This document shows, piece after piece, positions 33,601 through 42,306 of a DNA stretch of 64,000 bases. A program made the translations under genes and the position numbers. Source of the stretch: GWE2-51-13 sp942492825 (GTDB lineage Bacteria > Bacillota_I > Bacilli_A > Erysipelotrichales > Erysipelotrichaceae). The DNA is taken from positions 434,001-498,000 of the forward strand of contig OW818635.1 in the NCBI GenBank assembly GCA_942492825.1. The letters run 5' to 3'. Below the pieces are notes generated by a model. That model was not told the origin of the DNA and made no database searches. It worked only from the letters and a program-made list of their open reading frames with translations. Position 1 is the stretch's first letter, and each line of letters begins with the position of its first letter.

Positions 33601-34989
33601 AGCGAGCCATTGGTCCAGCAATTGTTCTTCTTGTAACGCGTCTTTAACGTCTTGTTGGGTGATATTGGTTTTTTCGGTGATGAAGGCCGGGATTTCCATC
33701 TCCGGATTGACGAACATTTGAAGTCGTTCGCTGACGACGCCTTGTACAAAGCGTACGGCTCCGAATTCGATGATCCGATCATAGCGGTTGGATAAACCGG
33801 TGGTTTCCAAGTCGAAGATGACATACGAAGAATCGCGCAAGCTTCGCGGATCGGCTTTCGAGACGATATTGAGTACCGGATCGACCATGTTCATTTCGAC
33901 TCCGTAGATCATTTTGAATTTCTTATCCGGATGTTTCTTTAATGCGGACTTGACAAAGTTTTGCGCTTTCGGAAAAGCTTGCACTCCGATATGATCGGTG
34001 ATCGCGATCGCTTCATGGCCCCATTCCATCGCTTGTTCGATGTATTCTTCAATCAAACTGACCCCATCCATTTCGGACATTTTCGTATGGAGGTGAAACT
34101 CGATGCGTTTCTCCGGCGCATTGTCTTCCCTCTTCATCCAGTCGGAAGTCAGTTGGATATCACGCAATGACATATTGACGTCACGCGCGTATTTGTCATA
34201 ACGGGCACTACCGAAGACTTCGACGACGACACCCGGTTTCAAGTCATAATAACGTTTCATTTCGTTCTCGTCATCGGTAAACCGCAGACAAGAAATCGCG
34301 TCATCTTCGTCATGAATGAAGACGATTTGACGTAACGTGGTGTTGTTTTTGATCATTTGGTTCTCGACCGAGAACACTTTTCCTTTGACTTTGATGTTAT
34401 CCATCCCATCGGTGATGTTCTTCAGTATTACCGGCGTATAATCCTCGAGTTTGTTGGAACGACGACGATAAACAGGCGGAGGCGTCGGATTATTCTCTTG
34501 TTTCGGCCGTTCGATTTCTTCGACCACCGCCACATGATTGACCCGTTTCGTTTTGATCGGCTGATCGATAGCGCACGCCCGTAAAAGATCGGCGATCTCG
34601 TCCGCCGCATCCTCTAAGAGTTCTTCTTGGTTTTGGTCCTCGCATAAAAAGACGATCGCATCGTCCTCAACGACGATGGATTTCTGGAACGGTAAATTCA
34701 GACTCGTTAAAACACAATCCAAGTAACGTTGGATCTCGTTGGTATTCAAATCGCATCGATCGCTTTGAAGCACCAATTCGACGTCGCTGGATAGAGATCG
34801 TTTCAATCCCTCGACTAAACGTTGATAGACTTCATACGGAATCGCTTTTCGCAAGCGCATGCGCAAATGCAAGGTTTTACTGGGAACTTTATAAAGCGGA
34901 CGGTCATATGCGCCGTCAAAAAAATACTGTCGGTCCGACACGTCTAAGCCGATGGATTCGATGAGTTGGACGATGTCGTAGTCAGCCAA
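30670..34989 (-). CDS. polC: DNA polymerase III PolC (Gram-positive type)
   Basis: Main replicative polymerase with built-in proofreading. The 1439 residues contain an N-terminal domain, an OB fold (about 195-290), a PHP domain starting EFHLHTKMSEMDG near 298, an inserted DEDD exonuclease (YVIFDLETTGLSNRYDRI near 390), the rest of PHP, a zinc module (CPQCQF, CCPQCG near 905-940) and the catalytic motif PDIDLNFSGDYQ near 958. It ends in QNQMSLF, a likely clamp-binding peptide. The start is a TTG with AAAGGAAG upstream; the next Met is 42 residues in. polC before rimP is conserved synteny. Confidence 0.97.
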   Translation of the reverse strand: MADYDIVQLIESIGLDVSDRQYFFDGAYDRPLYKVPSKTLHLRMRLRKAIPYEVYQRLVEGLKRSLSSDVELVLQSDRCDLNTNEIQRYLDCVLTSLNLPFQKSIVVEDDAIVFLCEDQNQEELLEDAADEIADLLRACAIDQPIKTKRVNHVAVVEEIERPKQENNPTPPPVYRRRSNKLEDYTPVILKNITDGMDNIKVKGKVFSVENQMIKNNTTLRQIVFIHDEDDAISCLRFTDDENEMKRYYDLKPGVVVEVFGSARYDKYARDVNMSLRDIQLTSDWMKREDNAPEKRIEFHLHTKMSEMDGVSLIEEYIEQAMEWGHEAIAITDHIGVQAFPKAQNFVKSALKKHPDKKFKMIYGVEMNMVDPVLNIVSKADPRSLRDSSYVIFDLETTGLSNRYDRIIEFGAVRFVQGVVSERLQMFVNPEMEIPAFITEKTNITQQDVKDALQEEQLLDQWLAFFKDDVLVAHNASFDIGFMNATLKRYGKSTLTNTVIDTLDLARAVLKDRRSYKLGNVARNYKIAYDEEIAHRADYDAELLSQVFAKLLSEQIVANVKTIGDLQNIQDEDSFKKVMKNHIVVLAKNQQGLKDLFELVTLSHTVRLATTGKAKKDDEESAAEPRICREDLALKRANLLLGSACLNGEIFDLAMTKSQEDLEEAMKFYDYIEVQPPENYRILVEQNSLPSQQRLISILRNIIETADKLRIPVIATGDAHYVDKAQKKFRDVYIQSQGIGGVRHPLYIYNTMRRRMTTMPDQHFRTTNEMFECFSFVDRATAQRLIVDTPKYMAEKIENVFPVKDRLYTPTIEGADVKLSEICHQNALVKYGNPLPEIVSKRLEKELNSIIGHGFSVVYYIAHLLVKKSLEDGYLVGSRGSVGSSFVATMANITEVNPLAPHYVCPQCQFSEFFEDGQVGSGYDLPDKCCPQCGTLMSGDGQDIPFETFLGFEGDKVPDIDLNFSGDYQDKAHAYTKVLFGEKNVYRAGTIGTVAQKTAFGYLRGFEEEMGLETPHRQAFNTYVANGCEGVKRTTGQHPGGIIVIPQDMDVHDFTPIQYPANNANSEWLTTHFEFADIHDNVLKLDILGHVDPTAMKMLERFSGIDPTTVPMNDPEVMKLFSSIEPLHLDPRKYFEKTGAVGLPEFGTNLTRNMLELTKPKKFSDLVRISGLSHGTDVWMGNARSLVEQGMTLQDVIGCRDDIMVNLIHMGLPPKKAFDIMESVRKGKGLKDEWVALMKENKVPDWYIDSCKKIKYMFPKAHAVAYVIMAVRVAWFKVHQPAVYYAVFFSIRCSSYEIETMVKGAQSISARMSDISQRLSDNELKKTVTAKEADLITTLEVAYEMACRGLEFTNIDLYRSAANEFIVDPEHANRIIPPFTVLDGLGGNVGKSIVEERQKAPFLSKEDLLTRTLINSTQLRKLEVLGVLKGMQDQNQMSLF

Positions 34990-35004
34990 AAGGACACTTC
35001 CTTT

Positions 35005-36306
35005 CTAATTCTTGTTGCTTAGTTGTTTCAAAATACTGGCGGCGGCGATCTTTCCTGTTTTTAGGGCATGGATCACCGTTAAGCTACCGGTAACCGCATC
35101 TCCGCCTGCGTAGACATTCTTGAGTGAGGTTGCTTGGTGTTCATCGACCAAGATGCGTTGATACGCATCGGTATGTAAACCTTCTTCGTGCAGACTCTTT
35201 ACGGAAGAACCGATGGCCATGACGACCATGTCGCAACCAAAGGATTCGGTCGTATCGGTGTTTTGGATGTTCCCGCGCGGATTGGTCGGATCTTCGACCA
35301 ATTGGGTCACGGCACATTCGATTTCCGCTTTGTTTTCATTATTCAATGTTACGGAAAGCGGATCTCGTAAGGTATGAAAGACGACACCTTCATGGTGCGC
35401 GTCAAGAACTTCTTCCTTACGCGCCGGCATCATCGCTTCGGTGCGACGGTAAATCAGATGGGCGTCCAAACCGATCCGCCGTGCGCTACGGACGACATCC
35501 ATGGCGACGTTACCGCCGCCTACGCAGCAGATCTTCCCGACCTCTCTAAACAAGGGGTGTTTGCGGGGTTCTTCATAGAGATTGACGATCTCCAGGAATT
35601 TTTTCCAACTGATGACTTTCGGTAATCGGACGCCTTCGATTTTGGGATAATTGTCCGCGTTGGCGCCGATCCCGATAAAGATCGCGTCATACCCTTCCGC
35701 GAATAGGTCGTTCAATTTAAAAGTTTTGGATAGGTTTTTATCGTGATAAAAACTGACTCCGGCATTTTCCAGTTCACGGATTTGTTTGAGTACGATTTCG
35801 TTGGGTAAACGGAACTGCGGTATCCCGTAATGCAGGACGCCGCCGAATACGTTTTTCTTTTCATAGACATCGACTTTGACGTTTGCGGATACCAAATCGT
35901 GAGCGACCGCCAATCCGGCCGGACCGCTGCCGATGACGGCGACCTTACCCAGATACGGTTCTACGATCGCTTGGATCGGGTTGGCGTAGGTGTCTCCGAT
36001 AAACCGTTCGATCTTGCCGATTTTGACCGGCTGATTCACTTTATTGCGGACACATTTCAGTTCGCATTGGATTTCCTGATAACAGACCCGACCGCAGATT
36101 TCCGGAAAGCAATTGCCGGATTTTGCGACGGCACGCGCCGCTTCCCCGTCTCCCTCCAAAAACAGCCGGATCATTTCGGGGACGTTCATATGCGCGACGC
36201 ATCCGTCGACGCAAGGTTTATGTTTGCATTGTAAACAACGTTTCGCTTCGAGAACGGCTTCCTCAAAGGTCAAACTGCGTTCATCTTCGATATTTGTGTT
36301 GACCAT
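35005..36306 (-). CDS. GltD-like NAD(P)H-dependent Fe-S flavoprotein
   Basis: A 433-residue oxidoreductase of the glutamate synthase small subunit / NfnB type. The N-terminal ferredoxin-like domain has eight Cys for two clusters (CLQCKHKPCVDGC; CGRVCYQEIQCELKC). The FAD site is VIGSGPAGLAVAHDL near residue 125, the NADPH site is CVGGGNVAMDVVRSARR near 265, and a second FAD motif YAGGDAVTGSLTVIHA is near the end. No glutamate synthase large subunit (gltB) or NfnA partner is beside it, so the electron acceptor is unknown. The ATG at 36306 has AAGGAGAGG before it. It lies between galK and polC with short gaps. Confidence 0.88.
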   Translation of the reverse strand: MVNTNIEDERSLTFEEAVLEAKRCLQCKHKPCVDGCVAHMNVPEMIRLFLEGDGEAARAVAKSGNCFPEICGRVCYQEIQCELKCVRNKVNQPVKIGKIERFIGDTYANPIQAIVEPYLGKVAVIGSGPAGLAVAHDLVSANVKVDVYEKKNVFGGVLHYGIPQFRLPNEIVLKQIRELENAGVSFYHDKNLSKTFKLNDLFAEGYDAIFIGIGANADNYPKIEGVRLPKVISWKKFLEIVNLYEEPRKHPLFREVGKICCVGGGNVAMDVVRSARRIGLDAHLIYRRTEAMMPARKEEVLDAHHEGVVFHTLRDPLSVTLNNENKAEIECAVTQLVEDPTNPRGNIQNTDTTESFGCDMVVMAIGSSVKSLHEEGLHTDAYQRILVDEHQATSLKNVYAGGDAVTGSLTVIHALKTGKIAAASILKQLSNKN

Positions 36307-36326
36307 AGACCTCTCCTTGTCCAAAT

Positions 36327-37601
36327 TTATGCGATTTTGTATCCACCTTCGTCACGTAGTCTCATGACATGGCAAGAACCTTTTCCGAATACGTTTTCGA
36401 TCATCGATCGGTAGCCGGGCAAGTCCTCGTTTTTGACGAACGCTTGGATCGTACCGGCTAAACCGCCGCCATGAACACGCCAAGCACCGCGTCCTTTCAA
36501 ATAGGATTCGCTCAGTGCCAACGCCAATGATAATCCTTGCGTTTGCGTATGAGATGCGACGAAAACGTTTTGGAGATACATCGCGGAGGAGCGTCCGGAT
36601 TCGACGACCCAGTCCAAGAACGAATCGATATCGCCGCTGCTCAGCGCTTCGACTTCCGCGACAACCCGATCGGTTTCCTGGAAGAAATGCATCGCGCGTA
36701 AGATCGGCCGGTCGCCGACTTCATCACGCAAAACGGAAATACTTTCGAAGAATCGGTTGGGATCGACTTCGCTTAACACTTCTTTTCCGAAGTACGCCGC
36801 GACTTTCTTCATTTCCAACGGGAATAACCCATATTCATTTGACAAGTCTTCATGACTTCCGCCCGTATCGACGATACATAGGGTGTAACCGCTATGGGAA
36901 AAATCAAATTTGATTTTTTCGACTTCCGGATTTTCTTGGTGAAAGAAATCGATAAATACAAAGCCTCCGACCGAGCTCGCCATCTGATCCATCAACCCGC
37001 AGGGTTTATTGAAATATCGGTTCTCCGCGTATTGACCGACTTTCGCGATCGTCGGCGCATCGATATTACCTTCGTTATAGAGATGATTCAGGATCGTCCC
37101 GATCGCGACTTCAAAGGCCGCGCTAGAGGAAATTCCGGAACCTTTGAGAACGGTCGAGTGCATCACGCAATTAAATCCTCCCGTCTGATAGCCGAGTTCG
37201 GCGAAACGGGCGCTTACGCCCCGGATCAACGCTTCGGAAGTAAAAGCCTCATCAGGAAGGATTTCGGTGTTTCGGATGTCGACCGGGGAAATTTCGAATC
37301 CCTCCGACCGACAATCCACGATCGACGAATCGTTTCGACCGACCAAAACCAACACATCCATATGTACCGCCGCAGCCAAAACACGTCCACGTTGATGATC
37401 GGTGTGGTTTCCGCCGATTTCCGTCCGTCCCGGCGCGCTGACTAACATCACATCGCTTTCGCCAAAAGCTTCACGGTAACGATCGCATAAATCGAGCACA
37501 CGTTGTTTGGCTTTGGCCAATAATTCGGCGCCATAAAGTCGCGTGAACGTCGTGTCCAGATTTCCCTCCAGGATCCGGGTTTGAAGAGTATCGATCAACA
37601 T
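36327..37601 (-). CDS. galK: Galactokinase
   Basis: GHMP kinase that phosphorylates galactose at C1 (424 residues). Motif I is APGRTEIGGNHTDHQRG near residue 55, motif II GSGISSSAAFEVAIG near 150, and motif III WRVHGGGLAGTIQAFV near 380. The usual motif I has IGEHTD; here it is IGGNHTDH, seen in a subgroup. The ATG overlaps the galM end by 7 bases with AGGAGG before it. No uridylyltransferase (galT) or epimerase gene is in the window. Confidence 0.9.
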   Translation of the reverse strand: MLIDTLQTRILEGNLDTTFTRLYGAELLAKAKQRVLDLCDRYREAFGESDVMLVSAPGRTEIGGNHTDHQRGRVLAAAVHMDVLVLVGRNDSSIVDCRSEGFEISPVDIRNTEILPDEAFTSEALIRGVSARFAELGYQTGGFNCVMHSTVLKGSGISSSAAFEVAIGTILNHLYNEGNIDAPTIAKVGQYAENRYFNKPCGLMDQMASSVGGFVFIDFFHQENPEVEKIKFDFSHSGYTLCIVDTGGSHEDLSNEYGLFPLEMKKVAAYFGKEVLSEVDPNRFFESISVLRDEVGDRPILRAMHFFQETDRVVAEVEALSSGDIDSFLDWVVESGRSSAMYLQNVFVASHTQTQGLSLALALSESYLKGRGAWRVHGGGLAGTIQAFVKNEDLPGYRSMIENVFGKGSCHVMRLRDEGGYKIA

Positions 37602-38605
37602 TGCGTTTCCTCCTGTGAAACAAAGTTCCATCGCGTATGTAAGGTCATGGTTTCGTTTGCGTTCAACCAGCCTTTTCGTTCTACCGGAACGTTGATATGG
37701 TTCGGGTAGAATTGCGTTTCGAAGCAGATAGCACTGCGTGCGCCATTCACAAATCCGCTTTTCCCGATTCGTCCATCCAGCCAATTGGCGGTATAGACAT
37801 GGGCACCGGGGGCGTCGGTGAAGACTTCCATCGCATGTCGATTCCGTGACAAGCGGATGAAGGCAATTTCGCTATTTTCGCAAATGTAGTGATGGTCCAA
37901 CCCGCGTGCCAATCTTAATGTTTCAAGCGGTTGGTCCAGTCGATCCGATAAGAGATCGCCTTTGCGGAAATCCATCGCTCCGTCGACTTCGACCGGAGGA
38001 TAGAGCGTTAACCCGTCAGCGTCGACTTGACCATACATCGAACTTTCGATCTGTAGTTCGTGTTGATGGATCGTCGCTTCCCCGCTCAGATTGAAATAAC
38101 TATGATGGGTCGGATTGAATACCGTATCTTGATCGCATTTACCTTGATACTCTAGGACAACGCTGCTGCCTTCAAGTCGCAACTCGAATTCGAAACGCAG
38201 CTTTCCGGGATAGTTCTCTTCCCCGTCCGGGCTGTCATAGCATAGTCGGATCGAGTTTTGTGTGAGTTGAATCACTTCGAATTTCTTTTTATTGAAACCC
38301 TCGATCCCGCCATGTAGGTGGTTGGGTCCGTTATTGATGGCCAGTTGAATCGTATTTCCGTGATAGTTGAAAAGGCCATTTGCGATACGATTGGCATTTC
38401 GCCCGACGATGGCGCCGATGTATTTATCGTCGGCGACATAATCTTCAAACTTTTCGAATCCCAGCACGACATCCTGTTGAAACGCTTTGATGTAAAGACT
38501 GCGGATGATGCATCCGTAGTCACTGATTTCCACGCGTAACGCTTCATTCTCCAAGGTATAGAGCCGAATCGTTTGATCCCCGATGCTTCCCCATTCTCTT
38601 TCCAT
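37595..38605 (-). CDS. galM: Aldose 1-epimerase (galactose mutarotase)
   Basis: Interconverts alpha and beta hexose anomers, supplying alpha-galactose to GalK (336 residues). Catalytic residues are seen in FNPTHHSYFNL (His) near residue 170 and FETQFYPNHIN (Glu) near the end, plus NRIANG and NNGPNHLHGG early. The ATG at 38605 is chosen over a GTG two codons earlier, because the GAGGTG Shine-Dalgarno would overlap the GTG. It follows rnc by 8 bases and is coupled to galK. Confidence 0.93.
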   Translation of the reverse strand: MEREWGSIGDQTIRLYTLENEALRVEISDYGCIIRSLYIKAFQQDVVLGFEKFEDYVADDKYIGAIVGRNANRIANGLFNYHGNTIQLAINNGPNHLHGGIEGFNKKKFEVIQLTQNSIRLCYDSPDGEENYPGKLRFEFELRLEGSSVVLEYQGKCDQDTVFNPTHHSYFNLSGEATIHQHELQIESSMYGQVDADGLTLYPPVEVDGAMDFRKGDLLSDRLDQPLETLRLARGLDHHYICENSEIAFIRLSRNRHAMEVFTDAPGAHVYTANWLDGRIGKSGFVNGARSAICFETQFYPNHINVPVERKGWLNANETMTLHTRWNFVSQEETQC

Positions 38606-38613
38606 GTTCACCT

Positions 38614-39294
38614 CTATAACGCCAATTTGGCCAACGCGTCTTTCGCGGCGGCTTGTTCCGCCCGTTTCTTCGAATTTCCTTTACCTCTGCCTAAGATAAT
38701 TCCATCGACGCGAACGGCGATCTCGAATTCCGGTTTATTGGAAGGACCGATGACCGACAACACTTCATAGACGACCGTCTTACGATCATCCGATTGAGCG
38801 ATTTCTTGTAGCCGGGTTTTATAATCCGTGACGACATTGAGCGCGGTCGATAGCGATGTGATTTCCACTGCCGCGCGTAAGATCTTGTCGGCATATTCAA
38901 ATCCGTATTCAAGGTAAACGGCGCCTAAAAAGGCTTCAAACACGTCCGCCAAAAGTGAGTCACGGTTTCTTCCGCCGGTTTTCTCTTCGCCGACGCCCAA
39001 TAAAAGAAAGTCGTCGATCTTAAGTTTCCGCGCATAGCTCGCCAACGATTTCTCGCACACGAGTTGCGCACGCAACGTCGTCATTTCGCCTTCCGCAATC
39101 GGAGGTGAGATCGCAAACAGGACTTGGGCGGTCCACAATTGTAGTACAGCATCGCCGATGAATTCCAAACGTTCGTTATCGCCCCCGACTTCGGGATGTT
39201 CGTTACTGTAGGAAGTATGGACAAACGCCTGATTTATCAAAGGTGACTCCGAAAACGGGATCCCGTGTTGCTCGCACCAAAGTTTCAAACTCAT
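38614..39294 (-). CDS. rnc: Ribonuclease III
   Basis: Double-strand-specific endoribonuclease for rRNA processing and mRNA decay. The 226 residues show the catalytic signature NERLEFIGDAVLQLW near residue 40, the second acidic site LLADVFEAFLGAVYLE near 115, and a C-terminal dsRNA-binding domain (TDYKTRLQEIAQ... ending GRGKGNSKKRAEQAAAKDAL; the diagnostic end is KRAEQAAAKDAL). The ATG overlaps the plsX stop (ATGA). fabD, fabG and acpP, which lie between plsX and rnc in Bacillus, are missing here. Confidence 0.96.
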   Translation of the reverse strand: MSLKLWCEQHGIPFSESPLINQAFVHTSYSNEHPEVGGDNERLEFIGDAVLQLWTAQVLFAISPPIAEGEMTTLRAQLVCEKSLASYARKLKIDDFLLLGVGEEKTGGRNRDSLLADVFEAFLGAVYLEYGFEYADKILRAAVEITSLSTALNVVTDYKTRLQEIAQSDDRKTVVYEVLSVIGPSNKPEFEIAVRVDGIILGRGKGNSKKRAEQAAAKDALAKLAL

Positions 39295-40256
39295 AACAAT
39301 TCCTTCATTTTCGAGACCGCATCCAATTCTACCATCTTCTTTAGAAGTAAAACGGCGTTGGTGAAGGCTTCGACGTTGCTGGAACCATGCGCCTTGACCA
39401 CCGGCTTGTTGATGCCGGCTAGGATCGCACCGCCATAGCGGCGATAATCGAAATAACGCTTCATTTCACGTAACGGTTTTTTCATCAAGAAGGCGGAAAA
39501 CTTCGTTAATAAACTTGACGTCAAAACGCCTCTTAAAAGTTCGGTATATGCGGCGACGGTCCCTTCGATCGTCTTCAGTGCGATATTTCCGCTGAAACCA
39601 TCCGAAATGATGACATCGACATCCCCGGTCAACAAATCCCGTCCTTCGATGTTTCCGATAAAGTTCAGATGTTCGTACGCAGCGATTTTCTCAAAGGCTT
39701 CCTTATGGACCGGGTCGCCCTTCTTGGCTTCCGAACCGATATTCAACAGCGCGATGCGCGGATGTTCGAGATTATGGACCGCTTTCGCATACGCATGTCC
39801 CATCAGTGCGAATTGTACCAATTGTTCGCTGGTATTTTCCGCATTGCTTCCAACATCCAAAAAATCGCAGGTCGTGCGTTTTAGCGTCGGGAAGGTAATG
39901 GTCAGCGCCGGGCGTTGTAGGTTTTCAAACGTTCGCAATATCAACAAGGACGCAGCCAGAAGCGCTCCGGTCGAACCGCAACTGACGACGCCGTCGCATT
40001 GTCCCGCTTTTACCGCTTCAATCGCTTTGATCATCGAAGAATCCGCTTTGCGGCGAACCGCCAACGGACCTTCTTCCATTCCCATAACCTGGGTCGTCGC
40101 GACGATCTCGCAAAACGATTTCAAGGAGGATAATTCTTCTTCATTTCCGAAAACGGTGAATCCGATTTCCGGGTATTTCACATGTAATTCCTTCAGGGCT
40201 TCAACGACGACGGCACTGCCGTTATCGCCGCCCATTGCGTCGATGGCTAAATTCAT
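39291..40256 (-). CDS. plsX: Phosphate acyltransferase PlsX
   Basis: Makes acyl-phosphate from acyl-ACP (and links host or environmental fatty acids to phospholipid synthesis). The 321 residues show MNLAIDAMGGDNGS at the start, SCGSTGALLAASLLI, LDVGSN and DGFSGNIALKTIEG. The ATG at 40256 has GAGGTG 7 bases before it and is preferred over an upstream GTG that lies inside that ribosome site. It follows recG by 27 bases. Confidence 0.95.
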   Translation of the reverse strand: MNLAIDAMGGDNGSAVVVEALKELHVKYPEIGFTVFGNEEELSSLKSFCEIVATTQVMGMEEGPLAVRRKADSSMIKAIEAVKAGQCDGVVSCGSTGALLAASLLILRTFENLQRPALTITFPTLKRTTCDFLDVGSNAENTSEQLVQFALMGHAYAKAVHNLEHPRIALLNIGSEAKKGDPVHKEAFEKIAAYEHLNFIGNIEGRDLLTGDVDVIISDGFSGNIALKTIEGTVAAYTELLRGVLTSSLLTKFSAFLMKKPLREMKRYFDYRRYGGAILAGINKPVVKAHGSSNVEAFTNAVLLLKKMVELDAVSKMKELL

Positions 40257-40283
40257 GGGTTTCACCTCGTTCTTTATTATACC

Positions 40284-42278
40284 TTAATCCAGGATAACCT
40301 GAGTTGAGTTTTGCGAAGATTTCTGGATTTCGATCCATTTCTGGATTTCCGGATCCCTACTTTCCATCATGGCACGCGCATCGCTTTGGGCGGTTTTTAA
40401 GATCTTGATATCTTTGATGACATTCCCGATCAGAAAACTCGGAACACCGCTCTGTTTCAATCCAAGCATTTCGCCCGGTCCACGCATTTCCAGATCTTTA
40501 TTTGCGATTTCAAATCCGTCTTGCGTCTGCGTTAGGATTTCAAGGCGTTGTAAGGTCAATGGATCCTCGCTGTCGCTGAGAAGATAACAACGGCCTTCGA
40601 TTTTTCCCCGCCCGACCCGCCCGCGCAGTTGATGGAGTTGCGACAAACCGAAACGATCGGCGTCATACACGATCATCATGTTTGCGTTGGCGACGTTGAC
40701 ACCGACTTCGATCACGGTCGTACAAACCAGTATATCGGTTTTGCCCGATAAAAATCCATCAAGCACTTTTTCTTTTTCTTCGTTGGAGAGTTTTCCGTGC
40801 AGTTGGTCAATATGGACGGATTTCGGTAGATGCTTCTTAAGTCCCGACGTGATCGAGTTGACGTTGCGCAGTTCGGAATCTTCTTCGATCGCCGGGCAAA
40901 CGACATAAATTTGGATCTTGTTTTCGACCGCTTTCAATATTTCAGGCAATATCGGAATGATGCTACGTCCGTGTAAGACCTCGGTGGTGATGCGCGGTTT
41001 ACCTTGGTGATAGAAGCGAATGGTCGAAACATCCAGATCACCAAATAGAAACGAAGCCAACGTCCGTGGAATCGGGGTTGCGCTCATGAGCAGGAAGTCG
41101 ACTTTGTCTCCTTTGGACGCCAATGCTTGACGTTGTTTGACCCCGAAACGATGTTGTTCGTCTGCCACGACCAATCCGCAGTTCTTGAAAACGACATTCT
41201 GCGACATTAAGGCATGCGTACCGACGATGATATCGATTTCGCCCTTAGCCAATCGTTCCAAGATGTCACGTTTCGCGTTGGCGGAAAGCGCGTAATATAG
41301 CGCTTCGATTCGAACAGTTGAAGGTAGATATTCCTTGAGCGTCGCCAAGTGTTGGGTAGCGAGGATTTCGGTCGGTACCAAGAGAGCGGCTTGATGGTTG
41401 GATAAGACGCATCCGAACATCGCCAAGGCGGCGACGACGGTCTTTCCGCTACCGACATCTCCCTGCAATAACCGATACATCCGTTTCGACGATTGTAGAT
41501 CATCCAGAATCTCATTGACGACTTCACGTTGGGACAAGGTAAGTTCAAACGGTAATTCGTTGATCCAGGATGTGATCGTGCGTCGATCGAACACTTTACT
41601 TTTCCCGAAATCATGTCCGATCCGCTGTTGGCGAATGCTTTCGAGTTTGATCATGAAGCGTAAGAATTCTTCGTATTTAAGGGTTCGAGCCGCCATGAAA
41701 ACATCTTCCATCGACCTGGGACGATGGATCATCGTAAAGGATTGTCGCATGGTCAAAAGTCGGTACGATTGACGCAACGAACTCGGAATCTCGATGATCT
41801 CGATTTTATCCCAATGGGCAAACAACTTTTCGATCAACGTATTGATATCGCGTTGTGTGACATCTTTTCGCAACGCATAGACCGGATGGATTCCAATTTG
41901 GTCCGCAAGCGGCGAGGCATTGTAATTGAGGCCGGTGATTTTCAAATCTCCGTCATATTTCCCGAATATGGTAAAGGTGGATTTCATATTAGAAATCCAC
42001 TGGCGGTTAAAGAAAGTAACTTGGAAAATATTTTCGTTGGTTTGAAAGAGGAACTTACTGATTTGAAGTGATGATTTGACACGTACCGTCTTAACAGGTG
42101 GAATGATTTCACCCTCGATAAACACGCGATCGCCGGGTTTCCATGAAGAAAACGGAAGCGGCGTCACTTCCTCATACCGTGTCGGGTAATGATAAAGCAG
42201 ATCGATCGGATGTTCCCATCCCGCTTCCGTCAGGCGTTTGGTCAGAGCCGGACTACATTTGAGGTCTTTGTACTCCAT
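40284..42278 (-). CDS. recG: ATP-dependent DNA helicase RecG
   Basis: Branch-migration helicase that rescues stalled forks. The 664 residues contain an N-terminal OB wedge domain, Walker A LLQGDVGSGKTVVAALAM near residue 275, the VADEQHRFGVKQR box (DEQH), MSATPIPRTLA, and the motif VI LRGRVGRG. There is no clear Shine-Dalgarno before the ATG; the sequence just upstream is the weak hairpin after fakA. Confidence 0.95.
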   Translation of the reverse strand: MEYKDLKCSPALTKRLTEAGWEHPIDLLYHYPTRYEEVTPLPFSSWKPGDRVFIEGEIIPPVKTVRVKSSLQISKFLFQTNENIFQVTFFNRQWISNMKSTFTIFGKYDGDLKITGLNYNASPLADQIGIHPVYALRKDVTQRDINTLIEKLFAHWDKIEIIEIPSSLRQSYRLLTMRQSFTMIHRPRSMEDVFMAARTLKYEEFLRFMIKLESIRQQRIGHDFGKSKVFDRRTITSWINELPFELTLSQREVVNEILDDLQSSKRMYRLLQGDVGSGKTVVAALAMFGCVLSNHQAALLVPTEILATQHLATLKEYLPSTVRIEALYYALSANAKRDILERLAKGEIDIIVGTHALMSQNVVFKNCGLVVADEQHRFGVKQRQALASKGDKVDFLLMSATPIPRTLASFLFGDLDVSTIRFYHQGKPRITTEVLHGRSIIPILPEILKAVENKIQIYVVCPAIEEDSELRNVNSITSGLKKHLPKSVHIDQLHGKLSNEEKEKVLDGFLSGKTDILVCTTVIEVGVNVANANMMIVYDADRFGLSQLHQLRGRVGRGKIEGRCYLLSDSEDPLTLQRLEILTQTQDGFEIANKDLEMRGPGEMLGLKQSGVPSFLIGNVIKDIKILKTAQSDARAMMESRDPEIQKWIEIQKSSQNSTQVILD

Positions 42279-42286
42279 ACGTTACG

Positions 42287-42306
42287 AAAAAGGGCAAAAA
42301 CCCCTT
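42287..42306 (-). terminator. Weak terminator-like hairpin between fakA and recG
   Basis: Minus strand: AAGGG (42306-42302), 7-base loop, CCCTT (42294-42290), followed by TTT. It starts in the fakA stop codon. The stem is only 5 pairs, so partial read-through into recG is expected. Confidence 0.45.
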
